A stretch of DNA of 64,000 nucleotides from CAZMXS01 sp964570325 (GTDB lineage Bacteria > Verrucomicrobiota > Kiritimatiellia > CAIQIC01 > CAZMXS01): positions 19,706-83,705 of the forward strand of contig CAZMXS010000012.1 of the NCBI GenBank assembly GCA_964570325.1, read 5' to 3'. The position numbers and the translations under genes are program-made. Below, piece by piece: positions 1-8,853 of the stretch. The first letter of the stretch is position 1. The number at the start of each line of letters is the position of its first letter. Under the pieces are notes generated by a model. It was not told the DNA's origin. It did not search any database and saw nothing but the letters and a program-made list of their open reading frames with translations.

Positions 1-467
1 ATGGCGAATGGGTCCAGCCGGTTGGCGGCGCCCATGCTGGAGACAATTACCGGAATCTTGAGTTGGGCGGCCGCCGCGAGCAAGCGCACCTTGGGGCTGA
101 CACTGTCAATCGCATCTATCAAGGCATCCGGCTGGTTGTCGAGCAACTGCGGCGCCGTCGCGCCGTCCACGAAGGTCTCCAACGCTTCGACCTGGCAGTC
201 GGGCTGAATATCCAGCACGCGCTCGCGGGCGACTTGGGCCTTACGCCGGCCGAGGGTCGAATGCAAGGCGTAAAGCTGGCGGTTGATATTGCTTTCGCGC
301 ACCTCGTCAAAGTCCACCAGCCGTATTTGTCCCACGCCGGCCCGCGCCAGGCCTTCAACCGCGTATGAACCGACCGCGCCGAGCCCGACCACCGTGACGC
401 GCGCGCGTCGGATTCGCGCGACGGCTTCCGGTCCCAGCAGCATTTGCGTTCTGAGCAAGCGTTGCAT
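1..467 (-). CDS. tcdA: tRNA threonylcarbamoyladenosine dehydratase (TcdA/ThiF family), 3' end cut by window
   Basis: E1-like (ThiF/MoeB) superfamily protein. Members of the TcdA/CsdL branch use ATP to dehydrate t6A37 in tRNA to its cyclic form. The reverse-strand translation starts MQRLLRTQMLLGPEAVARIR and contains the nucleotide-binding loop VVGLGAVGSYAVEGLARAG, followed by the typical LVDFDEVRESNINRQ segment and ALIDAIDSVSPK, the last being characteristic of TcdA rather than MoeB. The ATG at 467 is preceded by a purine-rich CGGAGGA about 12 bases upstream. About 155 N-terminal residues are visible and the C-terminus lies left of the window. It is the last visible gene of the U32 peptidase-tatD-tcdA operon, 51 bases after tatD. 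The family is certain; the exact function is likely from the sequence signature. Confidence 0.88.
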   Translation of the reverse strand, partial: MQRLLRTQMLLGPEAVARIRRARVTVVGLGAVGSYAVEGLARAGVGQIRLVDFDEVRESNINRQLYALHSTLGRRKAQVARERVLDIQPDCQVEALETFVDGATAPQLLDNQPDALIDAIDSVSPKVRLLAAAAQLKIPVIVSSMGAANRLDPFA

Positions 468-518
468 CGTGTTCGTCTTCCTCCGTTTCGGGCAGTTGCC
501 GCATCGCCATGCGGCTGT

Positions 519-1313
519 TCAGATGGCGCCATAGACTCGCATTCCATTTTCCCAGGTCACGCGGGCCAGCTCCGCCAGGTCAATCTGACGCCATTCGGCG
601 GCCTGCCGCGCCACATAAACCAGGTTGACGGGTTCATTTATTTCCGGAATGACCGGCGTAGCGGCCGATCCGTTATGACGAATGACCGGAGGTATGTCCG
701 GCGCGTCCGTTTCAATGAGCAGGCGATCGGCCGGCACGGCGCAAAGGCTCCGCCGCCCGCGCGTGTTGCCGGAACGGGTGATTGCTCCTGAAAAGGAAAA
801 GTAAACGTTCAGCGCGGCTAGCGGCGGAATCAGGTCCGGCGCGCCCGAAAAAGAATGGATCACCCAGCCCGGGGCATGTGCGCCAAAGCGCGAAAGGATT
901 TCCAGCATTCGGCCCCAGGCGCGCCGGCAGTGGATCGAAGCGGGAAGGTTGGCTTCCCGGCAGAGCTCCAGTTGCGCGGTGAAGACGGCTTCCTGCGCGG
1001 CGTCGTCGCGCCGTTCGAGCGCGTGATCGAGACCGATTTCTCCGACCGCCGCGGATGTGGTGCGCAGGTATTCCCGGAGCGTTTCGAGCCACCGCGGACT
1101 CCGTTGGGCGATATACCATGGGTGCAGCCCGAAACAAGGGATGACTCCGCCAAATTGGGTGGCGATTTTCCGTACGGCTGGCCAGTCGGATTCGGAACTG
1201 CCGCAGCAGACCATGCCGGCGACGCCAGCCGCCGCAGCCGCCGACATGGCGGGTTCGAGAACCGAGCTCAACCGCTCGTCCTGCAGATGGCAATGGGCGT
1301 CGAACAGTTTCAT
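519..1313 (-). CDS. tatD: TatD family metal-dependent hydrolase (DNase)
   Basis: Cytoplasmic TIM-barrel metallohydrolase of the TatD/YcfH family, 264 residues, the usual size. The metal-binding N-terminal HxH is visible as FDAHCHLQD, followed by the conserved EIGLD, a mid-protein histidine in ASIHCRRAW, a second in WVIHSFSG, and the C-terminal ETDAPDIPP signature. Family members are 3'-5' DNases, or sometimes D-aminoacyl-tRNA or other amidohydrolase-like enzymes, so the substrate is not fixed by sequence. The ATG at 1313 overlaps the stop codon of the upstream U32 gene (ATGA), so the two are translationally coupled. The stretch after ETDAPD is slightly longer than usual but carries no obvious extra domain. 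Confidence 0.93.
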   Translation of the reverse strand: MKLFDAHCHLQDERLSSVLEPAMSAAAAAGVAGMVCCGSSESDWPAVRKIATQFGGVIPCFGLHPWYIAQRSPRWLETLREYLRTTSAAVGEIGLDHALERRDDAAQEAVFTAQLELCREANLPASIHCRRAWGRMLEILSRFGAHAPGWVIHSFSGAPDLIPPLAALNVYFSFSGAITRSGNTRGRRSLCAVPADRLLIETDAPDIPPVIRHNGSAATPVIPEINEPVNLVYVARQAAEWRQIDLAELARVTWENGMRVYGAI

Positions 1314-3829
1314 TCCAGGGCGGCGGCAAAATGGGCGGTGTGCGTGGCCGGCAAATACTGACCCTGGCGGAGGGCCCGCCAGCGGTCGCGAACCTCATCG
1401 GGTTCGTAGGGGCGGTAAATAAAATCGGCGCGGAACCAGCGGGCGCCCGCCGGTTTCAGTTGGTCCAGTTGGTGGCTGATGCAGTAAGGCGTTCGCGACA
1501 GGGCGATGGTCCGGCAGTTGCGCTCCAGCACGGTCAGGTTCTCGCCGGCTCGCGAGGTCATGGTAACGCACTTGAATCGGCAGCGGGGGCGGCCCGGACA
1601 GCCTCCGATCAGGTTGGCATACGCGCAAGACTCGGCGATGAACAACGGGGTATCCTGGTGAACAATGACCACTGCTTGATCCGGATACGCCGTGATCATT
1701 TCCCGCATATTGTGGCTCCCGTCCTCGGGCGAAAGCGCGAAGCGGGTGACGCCGGCATTAATCAGTTCCGCGGCGGCCAGGCGATTGAGGGCGAACACAG
1801 TCCAGTCCGCGCTCAAGTCCAAACCCGGCGCGAGGTGCGCGAGATATGACCAGGCCGACAGGTTGGCGGCTTCCCATTTCTTCCAATTGCGGAGTGCGTT
1901 GATTTTTTCGACCAGTTCCTTTTCTTCCCAGTGGCGGGTGAGCAGCGGCAGCGCCAGCCGGATGCGCGCGGCCGTCATTTGCTGAGTGAGCCGGTCCAGT
2001 CCGGCCGTCAAGTCGGCGAGGGGGTCTTGCCCGATTTCAATAATGATTTCCTCTGCGGCTTGGAGCTCGTCAATGTCCATCCCGTCCAATAGCGCCAGGC
2101 GGTCAACTTTCAGCAGCCAGCGCGGGACGTTGGTGGGGGGCGGGTCGAACGCGCGGACGCTGAAAGCAATCTCTCGCTTTATCTTGGCGCTGCGATTCTG
2201 GCGGTACTGCCGGTTTTCAGCTTCCAGACCCGCCACCAGCTCGCGGCGCATGTTATTCAGGAACGAGACCGGCACAAATAAATCCTCATGATTCTCAAGC
2301 TCGATATGATCCAGCCGGAAGGCGGTGTCGCCCAACTTGCCAAGGGCATCCCGCGCGGCAATATCAGTTTTACCGGAGACCTTTTCTGGCTGGAAGGATC
2401 CGGGAAAATGTCGGGCGCAGACACGGCCGGCGCCGGTGGCCATGCGCGCCGTGATGCCATCCGGCGTGATCTTGAGTGAAACCGAGATGGCCTCCCGAAT
2501 CCGGTGCAGGCGCGGCTTGGGCCGCTGGTGGCGGAACTCCCGCTTGATGGCCTGCGAGGATGAGCAGTAGACCGGCGCGCCAATTGGAATCTGCGGGTAT
2601 TCCGGCGGCAGTTCCACTTCGACCAGCGCGCCGGCCGGCGCGGTGATGACCGATTGTGCCCGTTGCCCGCGGCCGGCCGCCGCCAGCCGCAGCATGTCTA
2701 CTGGGAAGCCGAACGGCCGCTCTTGTCCGGGGATGTCAATTTGGATGCCGTCATGGCGCTCGAGGGCGCGCGCGGTGCGGAAGCGCACGGCTGCGTGGCG
2801 GCCGCCGGCGCGGCCAACGTATTCGACTTGTCCGATCGGCACGCCACGATGGCCGACCGTGTCCGGATCCACGGTGTCAGGATTCTTCCGCGATTGAATG
2901 AAAAGCGTGGTCCAAGGCCGGCTGAAAACCGTTTTGATTCGGGCCTGTGCTTCCGCCTCCTGCGCGCGGTTGAGTTGACCGTCAATCAAGCGGCGATAGT
3001 AGTCCACTGTTACCGCGACATAGAGGGGGCTTTTTTTGCGGCCTTCAATTTTGAAACTGGCCACGCCCGCGCGGCTGAGATCGTGGATGTGCGCGGGCAG
3101 CGCCAAATCCTTCATGGAAAAGGGCATGCCGGTGTCCGGCCGACGCGGCGTTGGCGTGCCATCTGTTAAGGTATCCGGCGCGCCGTTGACTTGGTACGCT
3201 TCCCGGCAGGGATAGGTGCATTTGCCGCGGTTGCCGCTGCGATTGCGCAGCATGGAAGAGCAGAAACACAACCCGCTGTAGGAATAACAGAGGGCGCCAT
3301 GGATGAATACCTCGGTCTCGATTCCACTGTGAGCCGTAATTTCGCGCACCTCGTTCAGTGTCAGTTCGCGCGCCAGCGTCACGCGCTTGAAACCCATGAC
3401 CTTGAGTTGCCGCGCACCCGCCAGATTGTGGATGGCCATCTGGGTGCTGGCGTGCAGGGTGAGGCGCGGAAAATAGCGGCGGGCGAGCCGGTATACGCCC
3501 AGATCCTGAATGATCAAGGCATCCACCCCAATATCGTCCAGCACGGCCAGCGCATCCACCAGTTCATCCAGTTCCCGGTTGGGGATCAAGGTGTTGACCG
3601 TGACGAAGATGCGGCGCGCCGGCGTGAGGGAATGCGCGTAGGCGGTCAATTCTTCCAATTCTTCCGGCGCGAAGTTGACCGCCTCGGCGCGCGCGGAAAA
3701 TTGATGCAGCCCCACGTAAACGGCGTCAGCGCCGTAGTGCAACGCGGCGTAGGCGGCTTCCGGTTCGCCGCCGGGCGCCAGCAACTCGGGCCGTGATGGC
3801 GCCGGTGGGCTTGCTTGGGGTTGATTCAT
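1310..3829 (-). CDS. U32 family peptidase-like protein with DUF3656-type C-terminal region
   Basis: Protein of 839 residues in the collagenase-like U32 family. The N-terminal half carries ELLAPGGEPEAAYAALHYGADAVYVG and the U32 signature around FIHGALCYSYSGLCFCSS with its clustered cysteines. E. coli RlhA, a U32 member, hydroxylates C2501 of 23S rRNA, and TrhP makes ho5U in tRNA. Long U32 proteins with a DUF3656-like insert, as here, are probably RNA hydroxylation factors rather than collagenases. Further cysteines near the C-terminus (GGCPGRPRCRFKC) could help bind a cofactor. I chose the ATG at 3829 because translation from there begins with the conserved region; an ATG at 3883 would add 18 unconserved residues. 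First gene of the operon with tatD and tcdA, divergent from the gene at 3895. Confidence 0.9.
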   Translation of the reverse strand: MNQPQASPPAPSRPELLAPGGEPEAAYAALHYGADAVYVGLHQFSARAEAVNFAPEELEELTAYAHSLTPARRIFVTVNTLIPNRELDELVDALAVLDDIGVDALIIQDLGVYRLARRYFPRLTLHASTQMAIHNLAGARQLKVMGFKRVTLARELTLNEVREITAHSGIETEVFIHGALCYSYSGLCFCSSMLRNRSGNRGKCTYPCREAYQVNGAPDTLTDGTPTPRRPDTGMPFSMKDLALPAHIHDLSRAGVASFKIEGRKKSPLYVAVTVDYYRRLIDGQLNRAQEAEAQARIKTVFSRPWTTLFIQSRKNPDTVDPDTVGHRGVPIGQVEYVGRAGGRHAAVRFRTARALERHDGIQIDIPGQERPFGFPVDMLRLAAAGRGQRAQSVITAPAGALVEVELPPEYPQIPIGAPVYCSSSQAIKREFRHQRPKPRLHRIREAISVSLKITPDGITARMATGAGRVCARHFPGSFQPEKVSGKTDIAARDALGKLGDTAFRLDHIELENHEDLFVPVSFLNNMRRELVAGLEAENRQYRQNRSAKIKREIAFSVRAFDPPPTNVPRWLLKVDRLALLDGMDIDELQAAEEIIIEIGQDPLADLTAGLDRLTQQMTAARIRLALPLLTRHWEEKELVEKINALRNWKKWEAANLSAWSYLAHLAPGLDLSADWTVFALNRLAAAELINAGVTRFALSPEDGSHNMREMITAYPDQAVVIVHQDTPLFIAESCAYANLIGGCPGRPRCRFKCVTMTSRAGENLTVLERNCRTIALSRTPYCISHQLDQLKPAGARWFRADFIYRPYEPDEVRDRWRALRQGQYLPATHTAHFAAALE

Positions 3830-3894
3830 ATTGAACCCATATCGTACTTGCTTTGAACCATTTCGCCAGTGATATTCCGCCAATGGAGTAAGCG

Positions 3895-4926
3895 ATGAAA
3901 AACACGTGGCTGATATTGGCGCTATTGGGTGCGGTGCTGGCCGGGATCATGGGGTGGGCGGTGTGGTATTACGGCCCCGGCCCCCGCGAGGATGCGCCGC
4001 AGGTTGTTTTCGTGAAGGAGGAAGAGTCCCGGCCGGTGGGCGAGCGCCTGCGAGTGTGCAGTTACAACATCCAGGATTTCACCGATGGTTTGGACGATGA
4101 AGCGCGCACCCCTGAACACGCGGCCCGGCATGCCGAACTGGCGGCGCGAATTATCCGCCAGATTGACCCCGATGTCCTGATCCTGCAGGAAGTCGAGAAT
4201 GGTGAAATGCTGATGATGCTGAACCGCCTGTTGGACGACCGATATTCGCAGGTTTTCATAACCCAGTTCGGTTTGGGGCGGAAGGACAACCGGGCGGACA
4301 AACTGAACATTGGCGTGATGTCCCGCCTGTCGCTGCATAATGTGCGCGAAGTTGATTTCATTCCCATTCACGGCTATTCACGGCGGCCGCCGCGCGGTTT
4401 TGTCTGTTTTGCGGTGGACTTGGGACCGGATCGCCGATTGTTGGTGTATGGTGTCCACTTGAAGTCCAATTTTGGCGACAAAGCGCGCAATGGGGCACTC
4501 CGCCGGAAAGCGCTGGCCTATGTCCGCGCTGACGCGGACCGTTTGCGGCAGGCGCATCCGGAATGGCAATGGGAGGTGTTGGTGGCGGGGGATATGAATG
4601 TAGACCCCGAACAACTGGAATTCGCGGATGATCCGACGCTGACGCCGTTTGCCGACTGGGTTGACTTGTGGCGAGGACGCCCGCTGGCCGAACGGATGAC
4701 GTTGCCCACCCGCTATGGCGATCCAGCCTTGGAATTCCCGCCGGCCACTTTCGACCGTTTCATTGCCTCGCCGGAGTTGCAGGCGGCGCCTTGGGTCGCG
4801 GATCCGCCGCAAACATTGGCGGCGGGGGTGGAGACCAACGACGTGAAAATCCTGCCGGGACAAAATGACATTCACGTATCGGACCATTATCCGATCTATC
4901 TCGACATTCGTCGCGGTGCGGAGTGA
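3895..4926 (+). CDS. Membrane-anchored endonuclease/exonuclease/phosphatase family protein
   Basis: 343-residue member of the EEP (DNase I-like) superfamily. A single hydrophobic segment at about residues 4-27 anchors or exports the protein. The catalytic domain starts at VCSYNIQDF with the metal-ligand Asn, then VLILQEVEN with the catalytic Glu. VYGVHLKSN holds an active-site His, VAGDMNVDP the Asp and Asn, and HVSDHYPIYLDI the final Asp-His pair. All hallmark residues are present, so it should be an active Mg-dependent phosphodiesterase or nuclease acting outside the cytoplasmic membrane. The substrate (nucleic acid, phosphosugar or sphingomyelin-like lipid) cannot be told. It is divergent from the U32 gene and converges with the beta-helix gene, with three bases between their stop codons. 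Confidence 0.9.
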   Translation: MKNTWLILALLGAVLAGIMGWAVWYYGPGPREDAPQVVFVKEEESRPVGERLRVCSYNIQDFTDGLDDEARTPEHAARHAELAARIIRQIDPDVLILQEVENGEMLMMLNRLLDDRYSQVFITQFGLGRKDNRADKLNIGVMSRLSLHNVREVDFIPIHGYSRRPPRGFVCFAVDLGPDRRLLVYGVHLKSNFGDKARNGALRRKALAYVRADADRLRQAHPEWQWEVLVAGDMNVDPEQLEFADDPTLTPFADWVDLWRGRPLAERMTLPTRYGDPALEFPPATFDRFIASPELQAAPWVADPPQTLAAGVETNDVKILPGQNDIHVSDHYPIYLDIRRGAE

Positions 4927-4929
4927 TCG

Positions 4930-7900
4930 TCAGGGGGCCTGCCTGACGGCGACACCCCAAAGGCGGTTGGTATCCGTCACACTGTTGGTGTAACTCATGG
5001 CGCCATCGGTCCCCGGTTGGTCGGTGTATTCCGCCAGGTTAGTCCAGCCGCTGAAAGTCGGATCGGAGCTGTAGAGCAATGTGTAGAGCCGACCGTTGAC
5101 GCCGGGCCAGGTGATCCGCGCCCGCGCGTTGCCGACATTGGTTACCTGGAGCACCGCGAAGAAACTGGCCGGATCGAGCGGGTTCATACCGGCGATAACC
5201 TCGGCTCCATCCATTTGGCGGTCGCCATCGGTGTCGGCGCGCTGCGGATCAGTGCCGAACTGGTAAATCTCGTTAGTGTCATTCAGCCAGTCGTGATCCG
5301 TGTCGCTTGTGGGGTTGATAAACTCATGGGCGCCCATGTCCCATGCGGCGTATCCATCGTTATTGCCGTCCAGCGGACGGGGCACACGCAAGAGGTCTAC
5401 GAGCACGGCCTCGTTGGTTACGGCGTCAACGCACGGCGAGGCGGCGTCCGGCCGATAATCCTGGCCGGTGGCGTTGATGAACAAAGGATCGGCGGCGATA
5501 TTCCCTGGCCCGGGGGGGAGGGGGGCCGTGCAGGACCTGGCCATGGCGGAGTCAAACCAGTTTGATTCGATGCCGCCTGCCTGGTTGCCGAAGATAATGC
5601 TGTCAGTAGCCAGGCCGCCGGCCAGGCCGCCGCCCGCAACGCCGGCGGTGTTGTCCGCCAGCGAACTGAACCCGAATTCTGCGCCCCAGGCGCCGCCGCC
5701 GTTGCTGGCGGCGGTGGGGCCGCACAACAGAGCGTTCAACCAAGCGCCACCCCAACCGCCGCCACCGTCGCCGGCCGCCGTACAGTCACGCACGACGCAC
5801 TGGGTGACCGTCACCTCCGGGCCAGCCCAGATGCCGCCGCCATTCAGATCATCCGGATTGTCCGATTCCGCCACCGTATAGCCGCCAATGATGGTGAAGC
5901 CGCAGAGGCTGGCATTGCTGGCAAGGTACACGCCGCGCACGGCCGCTGGGCCAAGCGGGCCGCGGCCAAGGATGACGGCGGAGGTGCATCCATTTACGGA
6001 GTAGACGGTCAGCGGCTTCTCGATGAGCACGCGATTGGTTGTGGCGCGGCCGGCGGCCGGCCGGCCGCCGGTTAGATAAATGCCATTGGAAACCACGACG
6101 AAATCGCGGTTGCCGGCTGCATCAATTGCGGACTGGATTTCACGCGCCGCGTTGCTCCAAGTCTGGTATGGCGGAATGTTGCCGCCGTTGGTGGCGACAT
6201 AGAAGATGCCGGCGCGCTCGAAGGCACCCATGTCGTAGGCGATGATTCCGTCGTGATTGCCGTCGAGCGGACGCGGGGTTCCCTCGATATCGGAGGGCAA
6301 GTTATTGGACCAGCCGGTGTCCACGCAGGGGGAGTCAATCTGCAGCCGGTAATCACCCGCGCCAAGGTTGGCGAAGAGTGGCGGATTGGTCGTGCAGCCC
6401 TCGTTTTCGGGATCGGGCGTGGTACAAGTGTAGAGACAGATGCTGTTGAAAAAATTGGCCCAACTGACGGCCGCCTGGTTGTAATAGGCGATACCGTTGC
6501 GAATAGTGCTCCAGTACAGGCCGCCGCCGCTTTCCGTGGCGGTATTGCTGACAATGGTGCAATGGAGCAGGTCGCCCCAGACGGCCCCGCCGCCGTGGCG
6601 CGCCGAATTGCCGGAGATGATGCCATTGGTCATTTGAAAGCGTGAACCGCCTCCGCCGTCCTGCAAGGCGACATTCCCGATGAGGCGGCAATTGGCGCCC
6701 GCTCCATTATAGAATCCGCCGCCTTCGTTGGCGGCCTCGTTTCCGGTAATCTGGCAGTCACGGATCCGCGCGTCGGAAACACCGCCGCCGTTGCGGCCGG
6801 CGACATTACCGGCCACCGTGCAGTTCTCGAGGTGTCCGCCCCAGGTGCCGCCGCCGTCGTAGAAGGCCATGTTGCCTGAAATGATGCAGTTGGATATTGC
6901 TCCGCCGAAGGTGCAGTAAGCACCTCCGCCATGAAGCTGATCGGCGGCGAGTTGCCAGTTGGCGCGAGTGAAGCCATTGGTCAGTGTAAAGCCAATCAGG
7001 CGGCTCTGGTCGCCGATATATGCGCAACGCACGGCCCCGGTGCCCAGCGGGCCGGCGCCCACGATGAGGGTGTCGGCCGGGTTGCCGACGCTAAGCATGG
7101 TGACGGCATTGGTCAGGGCGACCCGGCTGGGCAGTCCGCCGCCGACCGCGCTGTAGCCGCTGGCGTACACGCCGGTGGCGACCAGGATGAAACCGCCGGG
7201 GATATTTGCCGCAACGGCGTCCTGCAGGGTGGTCGCGGCGAGGGTCCAGTTGGTGAAAGGGAATTCGTGCGCGCCGGATAGCGATACATAATTCGTGTAG
7301 CTGGAAAACACATGGACGGTGGTTGTGGCCGCAGAACTCGATGAGCGGTTGGATGCAATCAGGGTCACTTCGTAGACGCCGGGCGTCGCGTAGGCGCGGG
7401 TGGCCACGGGCAGATTGATGGACTCCGTGCCGGCGCCCCAGAGCCAGCGATAGCCAATGACTGGGCCATCAATCAACGCCTCAAAGCTCAACGGAAAACC
7501 GGCGACTGCCCGCGTGTAGGGCGCGTTGATGGCGACGGAGACCGGGCTGGTGGCGCCGGGCGCATAATACTCGTTGCAGCCGATATCAATATTGCGGCCC
7601 CAAACGCGGGGGTTGCCGAAAAGATCGGTGTCACCCGAAGCGTAGGCGATGCTGCCCGCGTCAATGCAAGGGGAAGTGGCGATCAGGCGCGGCTTGGAAA
7701 TGCCGGTCAATCCGGGTTCGTTGGTGATGTTGCCCGTGCCGCCGGGATAAGGGGTGGTACAGCAGTAGGTGCGGGCGCCGCTGTAATAATTATCACCGCC
7801 GGAACCGGCGGTATTATAGTAGATAATGGAGTTGTAAACATTGCCGCCGTATTGTCCGCCGCCGTAGGTTCCGGAGCGGTTGGCGACGATGGTGCAATTG

Positions 7901-8790
7901 CGGAGTTCGCCGCCCCCCATATAGATACCACCGCCCTCGGCGCCGGATTTGTTGCCGGCCATGACACAGTTTTCAAAAAGTCCGCCGGGCGTAGAGACGC
8001 CGCCGCCGCGTCGCCCAGCAATATTGTTTTTGAATACACAGCGGCGGATAATGGATCCGACTTTCTGCAAGCAAAGTCCGCCACCCACCCCGGCGGACTG
8101 GTTATATTCAAAGGTACAATCCTCAATCAACGACGGTCGAGAAGAGTAATGGTATTCAGCCGCGCCGCCGCCCTCAATCGTGCCGCTTCCCCGGCCGTAG
8201 TTATATCCAAGATAGCAGCGTTGTATGGTCATGGCATCATAAAAGAAAACACCACCGACTCCATAGTTCTGAACTGTCCCGACGTCTTGGTTGCTGACTA
8301 TAACGGAATCGAGAAGCGCCGAGTCACACATAACCCAGACCGCGCCGCCATAGCTGGCATTGGTATTGTGCTTGATGGTCAACCAAGATCCGGTGGAGCC
8401 GTAAAACAGCAACATGGCGCTGGCGTAATCATTGCCCAAGTATGCGTTTTGCATGGTGAAGCCTGTGATTACCGCATTCGATGCGTAAACCAAGCGGTGA
8501 TTGCCCCCGTCACTTTGCAGAATCGTATTGCTCATGCCATTGACTGAGATCAGCGTCCGTCCGCGCTTTAGCATAATTTCCGCTGTGACATTGTAGACTC
8601 CGTCTGTTACCAGGATGGTGTCGCCTTGATCGGCAACCCCTACTGCCGCGCCGACACTGGTCGCGGCCATGTCCCAATTGGTATACGGGGGGATGTTACC
8701 ACCCGAGAGCGAGACATAGCGGATTTCGGCCAGCGCGGCCGACGTTAAGAGCGGTAGGCTCAGGATCGCAGTCCACAAGCCTGTTTTCAT
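4930..8790 (-). CDS. Large secreted right-handed parallel beta-helix protein with PKD-like domain and Ca-binding repeats
   Basis: 1286-residue exported protein. MKTGLWTAILSLPLLTSAALA is a clear signal peptide. Three tandem modules each begin with a YVSLSGG-like strand followed by NWxxAAT, at about residues 23, 498 and 862, and continue into Gly/Asn-rich parallel beta-helix coils such as GGGLCLQKVGSIIRRCVFKN. Each module closes with SPCxDxG and GNxxxxDIGC/DMGAxE, the pattern seen in choice-of-anchor Q proteins. A PKD-like segment (YRWLWGAGTES to TTTVHVFSS) follows module 1. The C-terminus has DTDHDWLND and DTDGDRQMDG calcium-binding thrombospondin-type repeats. Start chosen at 8790 for its GGAGGGAA Shine-Dalgarno. 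Role probably glycan binding or cleavage, or adhesion; no catalytic residues can be named. Follows the CAP gene by 63 bases. Confidence 0.88.
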   Translation of the reverse strand: MKTGLWTAILSLPLLTSAALAEIRYVSLSGGNIPPYTNWDMAATSVGAAVGVADQGDTILVTDGVYNVTAEIMLKRGRTLISVNGMSNTILQSDGGNHRLVYASNAVITGFTMQNAYLGNDYASAMLLFYGSTGSWLTIKHNTNASYGGAVWVMCDSALLDSVIVSNQDVGTVQNYGVGGVFFYDAMTIQRCYLGYNYGRGSGTIEGGGAAEYHYSSRPSLIEDCTFEYNQSAGVGGGLCLQKVGSIIRRCVFKNNIAGRRGGGVSTPGGLFENCVMAGNKSGAEGGGIYMGGGELRNCTIVANRSGTYGGGQYGGNVYNSIIYYNTAGSGGDNYYSGARTYCCTTPYPGGTGNITNEPGLTGISKPRLIATSPCIDAGSIAYASGDTDLFGNPRVWGRNIDIGCNEYYAPGATSPVSVAINAPYTRAVAGFPLSFEALIDGPVIGYRWLWGAGTESINLPVATRAYATPGVYEVTLIASNRSSSSAATTTVHVFSSYTNYVSLSGAHEFPFTNWTLAATTLQDAVAANIPGGFILVATGVYASGYSAVGGGLPSRVALTNAVTMLSVGNPADTLIVGAGPLGTGAVRCAYIGDQSRLIGFTLTNGFTRANWQLAADQLHGGGAYCTFGGAISNCIISGNMAFYDGGGTWGGHLENCTVAGNVAGRNGGGVSDARIRDCQITGNEAANEGGGFYNGAGANCRLIGNVALQDGGGGSRFQMTNGIISGNSARHGGGAVWGDLLHCTIVSNTATESGGGLYWSTIRNGIAYYNQAAVSWANFFNSICLYTCTTPDPENEGCTTNPPLFANLGAGDYRLQIDSPCVDTGWSNNLPSDIEGTPRPLDGNHDGIIAYDMGAFERAGIFYVATNGGNIPPYQTWSNAAREIQSAIDAAGNRDFVVVSNGIYLTGGRPAAGRATTNRVLIEKPLTVYSVNGCTSAVILGRGPLGPAAVRGVYLASNASLCGFTIIGGYTVAESDNPDDLNGGGIWAGPEVTVTQCVVRDCTAAGDGGGGWGGAWLNALLCGPTAASNGGGAWGAEFGFSSLADNTAGVAGGGLAGGLATDSIIFGNQAGGIESNWFDSAMARSCTAPLPPGPGNIAADPLFINATGQDYRPDAASPCVDAVTNEAVLVDLLRVPRPLDGNNDGYAAWDMGAHEFINPTSDTDHDWLNDTNEIYQFGTDPQRADTDGDRQMDGAEVIAGMNPLDPASFFAVLQVTNVGNARARITWPGVNGRLYTLLYSSDPTFSGWTNLAEYTDQPGTDGAMSYTNSVTDTNRLWGVAVRQAP

Positions 8791-8853
8791 GGCATTCCCT
8801 CCGGCATTAAGCATTTGCGGACAAGGCAGAATGGGCCTGCCGCCGCCGCCGTG

